The notes beneath the pieces were generated by a model. It was not told the DNA's origin and searched no databases. It saw nothing but the letters and a program-made list of their open reading frames with translations. Shown here in pieces: positions 1 through 13,269 of a stretch of DNA of 64,000 nucleotides (position 1 is its first letter; the number at the start of each line of letters is the position of its first letter). Position numbers and translations under genes: made by a program. Source of the stretch: Quillaja saponaria (taxonomy: Eukaryota; Streptophyta; Magnoliopsida; Fabales; Quillajaceae); the NCBI GenBank assembly GCA_029379385.1, contig CM055606.1:15401142-15465141 (forward strand). Reading direction: 5' to 3'.

Positions 1-1929
1 ATTATGTGTCCTATAATGGTGCACCCGAAAGGTTCTATCTTTTTTGGCTGGGAGTGTAAGAAAGGGACTCTGGAGCAAAAACTTCAAGATGGGGGTGAAA
101 CCTACCACATTGCAATCCACCTACTCGAGGCACCAAATTAGAAAGTACTACAATTTATGGATTGCTTTCTAAATGGGAGTACACCAAATTAGAGCTCTAA
201 GCAAAAAGGAAATATTTGCTTGAGACTTAATTTATGAAAGCAAATAAACTTGTCAACCCACAAGCTAGTGAGCAGTCAACTCCTAAAAGCAAACAGTAGT
301 AGCACTTTCTGCAATTAACACTTGAGCCGGGCAGGGTGTACAGCATAGTTGTTCAGAACTTTGAACTGAGACTTGAGTTTGTTTTTTTTCCCACCATATG
401 AGAAGGCATACAAAACTCCGTCAACGTATAGCCAGCTAGTCCCAAGCCTCCATAAAAGAGTATAGTTGAGATAGATTGATAGCTAATGTAAAACTAGTCA
501 AATCTTATAAGATGAATCTTATCAAATATCTAATATAGACCCGTGAATGTCAGAATTAAAAAAGGATAACTTGGTGCAAGTAGATAGAGTAGAAGGAGAC
601 CCAAAATTATATAGAGAGAACTTTTTTAGAATAACATGATTCTTCTATGCCTTCGACAATACAAATAGAAGAAAATGATTCATGTAATCGACCACAACTA
701 ATTTGAGATTTAAGGTTTAGTTGAGCTGAGAAGGCATATATCCACACACCTTTTAAGCTCCCATTTCAGATTGCATGAGTAGCCTCCCATTGGCAGTGTT
801 TGACAACTACATAACCAATTTGTGCTATTGCTATTTTTTTTTACTGGATATTTAGGGGATTATTTCCCATCTTATAATTTATAACTCATATCTACAACAT
901 TGGTAAATCACCCATTATTTCCAGACATGTTTTTATATGATGCATTGCCTGCTCCGCAATTGTCATTTCCTAATCAAAGTTTCAAATGAAGTTAGCTACA
1001 GAACAATTCAGGCATCTATTCACCAGATTCTTAGAACATATGTGGAATACATGTTTATGTGCCTTCTTTCTTGGTGTCCCAGGTAAAAAGATTATTTCAG
1101 TAAGTCATACAAACTAATAGTCCCTCCCCTGTGATTGTACACCATGTGAATCCACTCAGTCGCACAAACCATTCAACATGGGGAGAGAGAGAGAGAGAGA
1201 GCTATTTTAGTGATGCTAATTGATCTTAAGAGAAAGGCATTTGAACCACAATGTGCAAGATGACTAGAGAGTAGAGACTTCATTACATTTTATGCATCTA
1301 GCTCAGCTAGACTTCAAATTTTTTTTTTTAAGTATAGGTATGTTAAGAATAGCTACTTCTAGATTTGTGCTCCCAAATTTATCTATATGCATGGTGATAG
1401 ATTTAGGCATCACAGGCTGTATGTATACACTTAACTACTGCTTTGAACAAATTAACAAGTTGCACGTATGTATGCTAGAGGGTAGGAACAAACCTCTCTT
1501 GTATCCTTTCCATGCGTTTGAAACAGATTACTCACCAGAGGGAGAATTGATATCAAAGTTCAAAGAATTTGACATGGTATTGGTACCATTTATCAACTTC
1601 CCACACTGCACAACAATCAGACATTCTAAAGTATTTCTCAAACTAAAAAACGTACATATACAAAACAATAGCAAAATAGTGCACTTATCGGGCGAATCAA
1701 ATCTCTTCAATACGCATGGAGGCAAAGTACAACAAACAAATGACAGTCACAATGAAATAAACAATTTGAAGAAGCAGTTCAAATTTACTTCTTAATCGGA
1801 TATTCTTCATTACTAGACAAGATATGTCAAGTTGTAGTAAGGACCAACCCCAAAACAGAAGCTCAAAACTCGATTAATGCTCAAAGGAGGAAAGTATGTG
1901 TGTTAGGGGCCCAAGTAACACAGGGAGTT
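1..1929. other. Intergenic DNA, no gene recognised
   Basis: I see no recognisable coding exon on either strand. The longest open frame (1292-1795, +) has no family motif and an irregular composition, so it is treated as chance. A short GA microsatellite lies at 1183-1201. The right-hand part probably includes the 3' flank of the decayed gene that ends at 1930 on the minus strand. Confidence 0.5.
1183..1201. repeat. (GA)n microsatellite
   Basis: About nine perfect GA dinucleotides follow a short G run. It is a simple sequence repeat with no gene nearby that it obviously serves. Confidence 0.85.
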
Positions 1930-4646
1930 TTAGTTTTCCTCTTGACTAGGTAATTCAAGCATCCTCGCTGTTTGAGGAAGCATAAGCTCAGCAAATAAGG
2001 AGTAGTGAATGGATGGATGATACCCATCAATGTTATCATTCACCACTTCACATGAAACAGGAATCAGAGATCTACCTCTGAAAAGGATCCAATCTATATG
2101 GAGGTCTTGTGTTTGGCTATCCCAGCAGGGGCACAGGGCTCTGCAAATCAACTTGAGGAACTCAAGGGGTTCCTTGGTTGCTACCTAACACAACCGTAGA
2201 TAGTTAAATTATGCTTAAGGACTGGTTTAAAGGTTTAAAAATTTACGAGTGACAAAATGGTAACCTCGAATCCATGATAAGTGCGAATGAGGAATGCATG
2301 TTTTCTCACACGAGCATTTGGCCTAGCATCCCTCATGTCCCCTACTACACCATGCTCTCTGCAAATACAGAGACGATGCCAATTACAAGCCAGTCAGTTA
2401 TAACTTGTAATCATTGGATGAAATTGAAGAAATTAATGCATATAGGAAAAATTACTAATCTTAAATGAATCTGAAAATGAAAATCTCAATCACCAATTGT
2501 AGAACAACAGGGAAAAGAGACGAAAAGGGCAAGTGGGGATCAATAAAGGAGGAGAGACAAGTTTGGGATGGTATAGTAATTGTTTTAAGTCCTATTATTT
2601 TCCGCTAAAAGATGATAACAAGGACAAATATAATTGACTCAATTTAGTTTCAATTTTTGTTATCCTCTCTCCCCATTCTTCTATTTCAGAAAGAAGAAAA
2701 TATTCAGTTTTTATTGTACTTCGTCTAAATGCAAATATTTACAGGCACAAAACACTTATACTGAAACTACGAATTTGAGCTCATAACATGGTAAGATGCA
2801 GTAAACTTGGATATTGACTTATGATCAACAACATTTGAACATTTATGAATCAAGAGACTACCTTGACCTCCAAGGAGAAAGCACCCAGTAGTTGATTCCT
2901 TTTGCGTGTTGAATCCTCCACAGTATACAACTGGCAAGCTAGGGGGTAAGGATGCAATGTGCTGCCATGTGAGTAAAGCACTTCGTCTATGGGCACGGGG
3001 ATTGAACTCATCGATGTTCGAATTTACTATCTGATATGAAAAACCTGGTGGCTCGACTCCTTTAAGTTGAAATGTGTGGACATCGTGTCAAAGAATCAAA
3101 TAATCCATGTTGCAATACATGGAACTTCAGAACCCCATGACATGCTTCCAGGGACAGAAGGAGACTCTGACAACCAAAATGTTCCGCCTTCCAGCAGCTC
3201 TACCTTCATTCAGCAAAAGAATAATCCAAATACCTTCTAATTAATTCTTCTACCAAAGGTAAACTGTAATCTTACACCGTATTAACAACATGGAACTAAT
3301 CTGAAACCTTCTCCTTGTCATAAAAGATGGTACAACACTCATCTCTTGTGTCTTGAGGTCCTTTTCGTGATATGCCTAATTGATCATAACCTGAAGGATA
3401 TAAAAGAAATTCAACTTAGAAATTAGCATTAAAAATAAATAAATAAATAAAACAAGGGACAGATAGGAGGTTTGCTCTTTCTATTCAACTCAGTTTGACA
3501 TGGAAATATTTTCATAATAAATATTACATTAAACTAGACTTAACAATTGTGAAATCAATATCTCTCAGTCTTTATTCAAAGAACCGCCTGCTCTTCCTCA
3601 TATGTAAAAATATAATTCATTTAATAACAATAGCCGAGGAAGGCCAAACCCAAACAACAACCCAGCATCCATAAATGATGAGAAAGCCAACCAAAGCCTT
3701 TTGCGTCTAAGTAAAAACGGAGTATTAGTGCACTAAAGTACTGTAAGGACAATAATCAGAACAGAAGGAACATCAATAAAAAAGTAAAAAGCCTTACGAC
3801 TTTGATAAATAATAGACTTCAACACTGCCATACTTCCAACAAAAAAGAAAATCTTAAATTATTGAAAGAACAAACTGACAGTCAGATTTATGGTTGGTCA
3901 TATTAGGAACTCATTTAAAGCCAAAACCCTAAACCCATCCTCCCCCCTAGCCTTTCCTCCATTCATTCCCTTAATAAGTTAATGCCCCTCATAACATCAA
4001 ACTATTCACATATATATATTTTCTCTTACTGATATATTATGCTAGCTTGTGCATCTCAGATTGAAATAATGTACTTCTAAACATCTATTTTAGTAATTTA
4101 GAGAACCACAAATTATGCTGCCGAGTTTAGAAAATTGAACTCATTCCAATAGTACTTACCTGGCAAGCCCTGTTGTAAGTAATCCAGTTGCTGTTTCACT
4201 CCTGTATCCACAAATCAATAACAAAACAGATAAATTCAATCAGAATAAAAAGGCATCAACTACTAATATTTCAGTCTGGACGCAAATAGATCAAGTGTCT
4301 GAACTTCTGAAGCCAAGCCAAGAGGAGCAAGCAATAACTAATTTCTTAGACCAAATTCAACTTCCAGATAGGCCTTCAAAGTTCAAACCAAAAGGCTCAT
4401 TCTTTTACCTTTTAATTTTTCTCTGGGCCGCTAACCAATCATTAGAGTAATAAAAGCCAGGTATATCCACAGGGAGTCATTTCCAAAATCCAAAATTCAA
4501 ATCGAAGAAGACCCAGATCAACCATTTCAATAGAATCAAAAACAAAATCAGGATCCCAAAAGTCCCTCCTCTTCTCCATGAATTGGGACTGTCTTGTGGC
4601 TGATCATCATGAAAAATAAAGTCATCACTGTTAAAGAAACACTCAT
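1930..4646 (-). pseudogene. Decayed endonuclease/exonuclease/phosphatase (EEP, DNase I-like) family gene
   Basis: Six exon-like blocks match plant EEP-superfamily proteins in order: 4558-4646 (start MSVSLTVMT), 4160-4201 (GVKQQLDYLQQGLPG), 3308-3390 (GYDQLGISRKGPQDTRDE), 2862-3203 (VELLEGGTFWLSES to LPVVYCGGFNTQKES), 2265-2358 (EHGVVGDMRDARPNARV) and 1930-2180 (DLHIDWILFRGRSLIPVSC). Splice sites and phases between blocks 2, 3 and 4 are intact. The frame is broken several times. One base appears missing after MSVSLTVMT and another in the codon pair for WEK near 4590. The rest of that first exon (the usual LCISVITSYSP stretch) is not recognisable. About 30 extra bases near 3067-3100 bring an in-frame TGA at 3096-3098, and one base is missing where LLGRSREHG should read near 2870. 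An intact relative would be a metal-dependent phosphoesterase of unknown substrate. The comparison relies on recalled family sequence. Some single-base losses could be sequencing errors, but the internal stop and lost exon part argue for real decay. Confidence 0.75.
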
Positions 4647-6840
4647 TTTTCTTCCAAAATCTACTCTCTACCCTTTGGGTTCTACTACATGTTCTTCATT
4701 TCAATGACGTTATTTAGTATATAATGGATTTAAAGCCAAACTACAAAAGTTCCAGCGTGATGCAAGCATGAGAGGGAGAGCATTCGTTTCTTCTATTTCT
4801 TTATGTGTATTTTTTTCCCTTTGCGCCACAGAAAGTAGTAACGTCTGAGCTAAGAAATGCGATACCTTCAAATTTTGATGGGTTTTGATTGCGCACGTGT
4901 GCTACCAAGTAAGACAACATACTGTTGCACCTTGCACGTGCGAGGGCCAATACTCGTCGGGTAAATGCTTGGATTTGCGTCTTGTGATTAGTTAAAATGT
5001 CGTATAAATTAATTTTGACACATGTTAAATTTATATTAAAAAAATTTCTAAAATTATTAGTTTAATTTCTATTGCCTCTTCTAGTCTTAACATAAATACC
5101 ATAAATTAAAGTGGCAAATTTAGTCTGAATACCATGATAAAAAAAATAAAATTAATTTAGAAAATAATTAAAGTGTGCTTGTGCAAATGATAAAACACTT
5201 TGTGCAATAAAAATAAGTATAATATCGATTAAGGTGTGTTTCGTACATTTTTTACTTGCTACGTGTGGTTATTTTATGTTTTGTAGTCTAATTTGGCTCG
5301 TTATGGGCTATTGAATTTTCTTTTGTAAATTTATTAAAATATTTTTAAAGCAAATGGACACTCCAGACTTATTAAATAACTATTTAAGTAAATTATTATC
5401 AAATCAAGTGAAGTTAAATTTTGCATATAAATATACGTATTGTAAATCTGTATGTAAATACTAAAAATTTAATAAAAAATATTAAACTAGCATGCTCACG
5501 AGCTTACAGGTTAAGTTTTAAAAATATTGAGCTCGACTCGATTTATTAAACGAGGTCAAAATAAAATTCAAGAATGGTTCATGAACCAAGCTCAAATCAA
5601 GCTCTTAACAAGTAACTCACTGAGTTAAATATATTCATTGTCGCCACTATATACAACCTCTTCTAAAAGTTGTGCATCCCTCTCTTTATGGCCAAAAAAA
5701 AAAAACTACATGTGCATGCTATTATCTTTAATTGACCAAAATGCCTCTACAAAAATTGTTAAAAGACATCCAAGCCCTTATCCTTTTTTATTTTATTTTT
5801 CCTTCATCAAACTTTCCTTGCTAGAATTCAAATCAAATAAAAATACTTTTTAGAGTTTGAATTTAAATTCAAATAATATAGTATTCGATTTGAGATCAAA
5901 TTATTTGATTAAGTATTATTAATTATTTGATTAATTAATTAATATTTATTTAAAAATTATAAATTTTATATAATTATTTATTTAAAAAATATATATTATC
6001 TCTATCATTTTTACTTTGGATTTGAATCTTGTAGAATTTCTTAGGAATTTACTAAATAGAATTCTCTTAATTTTTGTTAACAACAAGTCTTTTAAAATAT
6101 ATTTTAATAAATTTGTAATTAAAATTAGAATTGGAATTAAGATTAGAGTTATGGTTAAATGAGGATTAGGATTAGGGTTAAGTGATAGGGTTAAGATTAA
6201 GATCAAGGTTAGGGTTAGGTTTAGAGTTAAGGTTAGAGTTGGGTTTACGGTTAGATTTAGGCTTACACTTAGAGTTAAGATTAGAGTTATGGTTAGACTT
6301 AAGTTTAGTATGATGCTATAAGTATGTTGTTGATTTGTATTTTAGACTACTTGTATTTTTTTTCTTTTGTCTATTTTAGTTGTAAGTTAATGGTGATACT
6401 TGTATAATTTGAATTTTTACACTCCGAATTTCAAATTATTTAATTTAATTTATATATTTATATTTTTGAAGTTTAAACAAAATTTTTTTAGATGATCATT
6501 ATCTTATGTAATGAAAAGTCAAATATTTGAATTTGAAGGTAATTGTATATTACATTAAAATTAAATCAAATATTATTTTAAATTTAAAGAGTCATTTGAA
6601 TTTGATGGTGGAATTCAATATAAATACATCTACTACTATTACTATTACTAATAGAGTATGCGAATTAGAATTAGAATTCAATACTTATATTTCAAATAGA
6701 ATAGAGGAATCGAATTCCAGCCCTTAAATAATAAATGCTTCCACACCATTCCAAACATTAGCGGGCTGAAAACCTTGAATAGAAGAAAAAGATTTGTAGT
6801 AGTTCAGTGACATTGATAGTTTCAAATTACCCAACGAAAA
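4647..6840. other. AT-rich intergenic DNA with a hexamer array
   Basis: This stretch separates the minus-strand EEP pseudogene from the plus-strand PSMD9 gene, so it should contain PSMD9's promoter and the old promoter of the pseudogene. It is very AT-rich from about 5000. Apart from the GGTTAR-like array at 6118-6312, described separately, I recognise nothing. Small open frames here are AT-rich chance frames or translations of the array. Confidence 0.5.
6118..6312. repeat. Degenerate GGTTAR hexamer (telomere-like) array
   Basis: About 190 bases are built from units such as GGTTAG, GGTTAA and AGTTAG in one orientation, with occasional point changes. Short stretches read TTAGGGTTAGG. The period is mostly six, unlike the canonical seven-base plant telomere unit TTTAGGG. 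It is a degenerate interstitial array or minisatellite. It also creates a spurious minus-strand frame rich in Asn-Pro. Confidence 0.7.
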
Positions 6841-9513
6841 ATGGTGGGAACGAACGTCAAAGCAGAGACAATGTCTCTGATGGAGAAGAGGAGTTCCATG
6901 GAGGACGAGATGAATGGAATCATCGAGCGCCTCAGTCAGCCCGGTGGACCTGGACTCTCAGGCAATCTTGTTGATTCCGAGGTAATTATTCTGTTTGTTT
7001 TCTGAGAATTTTTAGAAGGAAGGAAAAAACAAAACGGAATACTGGGTTTTACTTGGGTGCCTGCCCTGTGTAAGTAGTGTTTCAAAGTGGGTGCATCTTG
7101 TATTAGCATAATTAGGGTTTCTGCTTTGTTACTTTTGTAGGGATTTCCTCGGGCAGATATTGATGTTCCACTTGTGGTAGCTGAGCGACGTCGTCTTTCT
7201 GGTATTGTGCTTCTACTTGGCGCCTTTGTTTGTCAAATTTCTATATTTTAGTGGTTTAACGCTCCAACAATACTATAAACTTAATTGCAGAGATAAGCAT
7301 ATTGAAGTGATTATCTATTTTGTTTACTGTTTAGAGATTGCTAACAATGTTGATTGTTAGGTATCATGAAGTAAATGTTCAAATCTGGTTGTGTATGTTT
7401 ATAGTCTATCTAGTAATTAAATGATGTAAAATTAGTAGCTGCAATTGCATATCTTTTGATATCCAATGCTTTAATTTAAGAATTTTTCTCCTTTGCCAAC
7501 AAAATTGTTATGTTCTTCATTTGCTCCATCTCGCAGTTACTTATACAAGGAAATGATGGATTTACATCTTCATATAAATTTAAGGGGTTGACAATTGTGC
7601 AAATTTCTGTAATAATGATAGCTGGAGTAGTATTGCTTTTGTACCAAAAAGTTGACAAATGTTTATTTATCTCTTTTATTTTCATTTCTTTATGCAGTGC
7701 TGCGGAATGATCACCAGGAGATTACAGAAAAAATAAATCAATACATTCAAGTTTTGCATGGAGTGAGGCATGCTCCAAAATCATCACCTCCCGATTCAGG
7801 TACCTATTCAGCCCTCTTTCTACTTGTTGTGGTCTTTTTTGGAGTTTTAGATGCTTTAAATTTCACTATTTGATGTTTTGTGTTTTTGCTGGTTTAGTTT
7901 CTTTAGTTCTTTAGGTGGTGAACCTTGCATATCTCTTGTGTAGTAGGGTTTTCCCAGCAGTTTTTTAGTAATTTTTTACCTTTTTAAGGTACAGGTACCT
8001 GGGTGAAGTAGATTTAATTCTACTTGTGTCAGTAGAAGGAAACATTATTGTGACGTATAATTACTTATTTTTACTAAAGTCATGTCGTCAACTTGATCTT
8101 TGCTATTGAAGATAAATTATCATATATCAGCTAGTTATCTCCAGCACCTGTGACCAAGTGAGTCCTTTCAATTTAGGCAAGAGAAAAGCCTTGGTTCAAT
8201 GCATGAACGGAGAAGTTACCTCATCCTCTGCCATTTAGTGCTGATAGAAGGCATATACAGAAGCACTTTTTTCACTGATAATAAATATTCAATCTTATAT
8301 GCAATGCACCGATGGCTCAAAGCTGATTCTTTTGTTTGCTTAAATATTAGTAAAAACTTTATTTTTATTATTCTTAATTTAGATTATGCTGGAGCATTCA
8401 AAAGATTCAAGAACTTGTTTGAGTTTTTGTTGCCTCCTCCCAGACGACTTGTCTATGATGCTTTTCTAATTGTTTAACACTATGATTATTTTCCTATTTG
8501 TTTTTCTGACTGTAGTCATTTTTCACTTATTCACATGCACACATGTCTATAAATTTTATGACATTTTTGTATTCAGTGGGTTGACTTTTTTGCTTTTTCT
8601 CTTTAAGGCAATAAGGATGACTCAAATAGTCAAAACTCTTCAGTTGTCAATGCTGTTGCTTCTGCATCATCTCAGAATCTTGTTCCAAGAGGGTCTCTTG
8701 GTTCCATAGATGTGGCTATGGTCACTAGTATACCCTTCGCAATGGTTGATGAAATAGCTGATGCATCGCCAGCGGCAGAGGATGGTTTGCAACTTGGAGA
8801 TCGGATTGTAAAATTTGGGAATGTTGAGGCAGGTGATAATTTGAACGCGAGGCTTGCGTCTGAATCTTTGTCAAATAGGGACCGTCCAGTACCGACAATA
8901 ATTATGAGGCAGGGTGTACTGATCAACTTAATGGTGACACCTAGAACATGGCATGGCAGAGGTCTTTTGGGGTATGCCATTTCCTTTTATTTTTCTCATT
9001 GCTCTATAGTTAGTACTTCATAAATATTACTTCATTTTATTGCCTTCTCCAAACCCAAATATAGTCTTAATGTTTAGACTCTTATTACCATTGCTTTAAG
9101 TCCATGATGTTGTTAGTAATTTCTAAAATATTGGCATGTTCTGGACCAAACTTAAAAAAAATGTCAGAACAAGATGACCCTCTTCAGCCATTTCAATAAG
9201 AAGCCTACTTGGTTTTTCCTATTCTTTTAGACTCTTTAAGCGTATTGAATTCTCAATATATAATGGTCTTAATATTCCATCTCTCTTTAAAACCAATGCC
9301 TATGGACTATTGCAGACTCATCATGCCTCTTACCCAGTGTTTTTTTTTTATAATTTTTATTCCGAGTTCTATCTTATTTGTTTGACCATTATATACCTTG
9401 TTAGTTCTTACCTGATGTACTTAAGACTGTCAATGCTTTGTCCTTCTTGCTGAGAAGATTTTAAACCCTATTCTATTTTTTATTTTTGCAGATGCCATTT
9501 TCGTATCTTGTAG
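6841..9513 (+). CDS. PSMD9: 26S proteasome non-ATPase regulatory subunit 9 (p27/Nas2-type assembly chaperone)
   Basis: Exons 6841-6981, 7141-7201, 7698-7799, 8608-8971 and 9492-9513 join with GT-AG introns and closing phases to give 229 residues. The N-terminal half (about 11-95) is helical and charged, with EKRSSMEDEMNGIIERL followed by ADIDVPLVVAERRRL and NDHQEITEKINQYI, the coiled Nas2 N-domain pattern. A PDZ domain follows (about 135-220), with SPAAEDGLQLGD at 155-166 as its hallmark. The protein ends GRGLLGCHFRIL, and the last exon codes for only seven residues. Family members act as chaperones for the regulatory-particle base, binding the C-terminus of the ATPase Rpt5 during 26S proteasome assembly. 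The start ATG is the first in frame and gives the usual family N-terminus. Length is normal for plants. Nothing looks damaged. Confidence 0.93.
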
Positions 9514-12500
9514 CTGGTTTTGATTTCGAGTCATCTCATGGTGGCAGCTGTGGTTGGTTGTAATGATGTTTTATTTCTTTGGGTTGCAAGAATGTTGTCC
9601 TATATGGGTGTATTACTGTACTCTCTTTCTTTTTGGCAGCTATGCTTTGATAACAAAGTGATGTGGTCCCTATTTTGATGGTATAATGTGATGATTTGCA
9701 GATAATAGACAAATTTGTCTACCTTGTGTTTTAGTGACTCAAAGCAGCTATCACCTGTGACTGCTATTAATTCAGCTTACATCTAAGATGTTCACTTTAT
9801 CGTTTATGATGATGTTAATTTATTCCTCATGAGGAATCCTGTTCTTGATGGGAAATATGATATTGTATTCTCATTGTTTTTATTTTTATTTTTTACTACC
9901 AAACACAAGCTTCGTCAGATGCATCATTCTCACTAGATTTGCCTTCCTCTTCTGATCTTATTATGATCTCAAACAGGCTAAGGACACCCACCTCATTTGT
10001 ACTGAGGTTTACTGAGGCATCACAAATATAATTAGGCTTCTAGTTGTGTGGTCTATAGTTATTGTAGGTAACGTGAGCGATCTTCAAATGTTTTATCTCT
10101 GGGCTATAATGGTTGTTTTTGCGGATGTCCTTTATGAGATGAAGGCTTTAACTTACAGCACTGATTTTCACCAAGAATTTGGTTGCATACACAAATAAAT
10201 TCTTGATATTTTTTAATACTATACTTTTAGATTAACTTTTAACATTATTTAGAAATCTGAAAAAGAATTTTCATTAGAAAATTTCAATTATTATGTTTAA
10301 GTATATTTGCTAAAATAGAGAAAAAAATGTCTTTTCATTTTGTTGGAAAGTAATTGCAGGCCACCCCAACCTTATAATGGTCAACTTTTGGGAATGAAAT
10401 CTTTCTCTTTTTTCACTCTTATCTGTACACATGCCTTTCTTTTGTGCTTTCTCTCCTTTTGTTCCTTCATTCCTTGCCTTTTCCTTCCTCATTTTTCTGT
10501 TGGTACTTAAACAGAGGTTGAGTCAATCAATATCAGAGAGCTCAGAAAATGAATGAATGAATGAGCTATACATACCTGTTTCATGGATCTTGATATTGAT
10601 TTGAAAACCACGAAATAAAAAATAAAAAATATCGGAGAATCTTTCTCCTATGAGAAAAGGCATTATATTATATCAAAGTCATAGAACTAAAGGTCCAGGA
10701 AAACTACAATTGTAATTTTATTGTTTTAAAGTTGTTTGTAGGTGTTTTGCATATTATTGGCTTGGCAACAAACATACAGACAATGTGTACAAATTGTCTT
10801 TATATAAATCACATCAAAAATAATTACCTAAAGTATATACTTGAGTAATTAGGAGTGAAAATGTGGAAAAATACTATAAATAATTAAAAAAAGAAAAGAA
10901 AAAAGGATTCAAATGAAAATGCAAAAGAATGTAGTACAATGAATAAGTGGAAAAACTAGTTAAATGGTCATTATCAATATGATTTATTTTAAAATTAGAA
11001 CAAGTGAATATACATTTTTAATTTTAAAGAAAATGTTCGAAAATATATTTATTTTGACTTAGAGGAAGAAATGTATTAAAGTACTGATGTATATCATGCT
11101 CCATTTTAAGAACAATAATTTTATTTTCTTTTGGTGTATGAAAAAACTTATTAAAATCAGTTTTTTCATTATCTTAGTGTGGTCATTTTTTTGGGTATCA
11201 ATTCATCTTAAAAATAGACTAAGTCTTTTATTTTTCTTAAAGATAGGAATAGGCTAGATTAATAGTTTCGTATGAAAGAATGAAGAACTTTTTACACTGT
11301 ACCTCTCTGTAGTCTATAATTTAACTATTTATAATTTGTTTATACACGTGATTTGAAATGTTACATTAAATCTCTCTTAATTTGAGAAAAAATAATTAGT
11401 TAAACTTTTCTTTCAAATTAATAGAGTAATACCAATGCGACATGTACATGCACTATATTCCTATTTTTCTTATTTCTAACTCATATATAGTTATTTATAT
11501 TTCACTCTTACAGTTTAGAATTCCTTAATAAATCTAAATAAATTAAAATTGATAATGTGGTATCTTATTTTTGTTTTTATGTATAAATTAATTTAATATA
11601 AATTTTTTTCACAATTTGTAAAATATATATATATATATATATGTAATTTGAATTATTTCATTTTGTTTCTCCCGTTTAAACCTTATTCTTGATATTTTCT
11701 TTTTCTTTCTCCATTGAATGATTAAAAAAAAACTCTTCTTTTTTCTTCACATCTTTCTCGGATTTTTACTTTTTTATATGATAATATTGTTTCATCTCCA
11801 TTGATTTACTTAAAATGATTGTTTCAAGTTTTAATATTGAAAGTAAAAAAAAATAAAAAATAAATAAATAAAGAATGAGGTTTTACAGTGGAGAAACATA
11901 ATGAAACAATTCAAATTTTTTTCTTCTTTTGAACGTAAGATTTGACATGTTAAATCAATTTATGAAACATTTATTTATTTTTCTTAAATTTTATAAAAAA
12001 AATCAAACGAATGAGACATAAAAAAGTTACAAGCTAGAAAAAATAAGAACATTGCAGGTGTATTATACGGTTATTTTGGATGGAATATTTTTTCAAGCTA
12101 TAAGGTGATTTTAGTGTAACATTTTAAACTACGATTATAAAATATCAGAAATAGTTAAATTGGAAAAAAAAAGTGAAGTGTAAAAAACTCAAAAATAAAT
12201 GTAAGAGAAGAAAAAAACAATTGAGAAAGTGAAAAGAAAAAAAAAAAAAAAATAGTCATACATAACCAGGAAAGCACACAATCAATTTACCGGATACAGC
12301 CGGTAATATATAGTTGAAAACCGGTTTTTACAGTCGTCTCCAATACACAAAAGAAAGCTCATCCTCACTCCTCCCGCACTCAATTTCTTCTTGAATTCTC
12401 TCATTTCCTCTCCTGTTCTTTGAGAGTAAGAACTCCTTAGATCGAACCCATTTTCTTTCCAAGTTTCTCGTTTCTCAGAGATACGCCACAGCACTTTCCC

Positions 12501-13269
12501 ACATTTTATTGGGTACTTTCCTTCCATTTTCTGGGAAAAAGGCATGGGAATTGCGAAGAAATGTGTCAGCTTTCTCCCCATGTGGAGAGACTGAAAAGAA
12601 AATGAAACGTTACAGTTTCAAGACCAGCCTTTTTCTTTGAGTTTGCAGAGCGCTCTCGTTTTCCACAATGCAGAACGGAATCTCAGAGTTTCGAGGCTCT
12701 CCCAAGCTTAATTTTTGAATGCTATCAGGAATATACACTGCAACTCTTTATTGACTCATTGTTAACCCTAACTTTGGTAAAAAAAGGTGAAGTCATTTAC
12801 AGACTTTGGTCATGTTATGTGTGTAAATTCTTATTTTGTTTATGTTTATGGGATATGGATCTGATATTAAAGTATGGGTATTAGAAAAATGGGGGTTTTA
12901 GTGTTCTAAGAGTTGTGGGTTTTTGGATGGGCTTGAATGTAATTTGAGTGATTTTAGTGCATTTCGGAGGCTAAAATCTGAGATCTGTGTGGGAAGCGTA
13001 GAGAGCCAGGTCGGTGAGTTTAGCTGGTGCAAGAGAAAATTTTGCAATCAACTTAATTTCTGCTTTTTTGAACTTCTCTGAGCTTTCAGCTAATGGTAAA
13101 ATGAGTGTTTCAGTGAATTTCATTGATGGGTCATGGATGATCTGCAAGGCTAGTTCTGAACTTTTGAGAGCTTGAAGAAGCCCACTGAGTGGCGAGGATT
13201 ATAAAATTTGTTGGGTAAACATCCAGATATATTAGGACATTTTTGTTTTGAACTAAAGGGGAAATCTCA
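9514..13269. other. Intergenic DNA: PSMD9 3' flank and glycosylase 5' flank/leader
   Basis: The first few hundred bases are T-rich 3' flank of PSMD9. From about 10200 to 12270 the DNA is AT-rich, with an (AT)n microsatellite at 11623-11642, several A runs and no coding pattern. From about 12280 the composition becomes more balanced and pyrimidine-rich on one strand, as expected for a promoter and a long leader of the glycosylase gene. No TATA box could be chosen with confidence. An open minus-strand frame at 12282-12581 has no known motif. Confidence 0.45.
11623..11642. repeat. (AT)n microsatellite
   Basis: About ten AT dinucleotides within very AT-rich intergenic DNA. Confidence 0.85.

Noticed and set aside
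1292..1795. 167-codon open frame on the plus strand
   Set aside because: No domain, irregular composition, no splice or family support and no recognisable homology. It is likely chance in AT-rich DNA.
5982..6206. Minus-strand frame with Asn-Pro and Leu-Ile repeats
   Set aside because: It is a translation of the hexamer array and not a gene.
12282..12581. 99-codon minus-strand frame upstream of the glycosylase gene
   Set aside because: It lies antisense in the likely promoter and leader, with no known motif.
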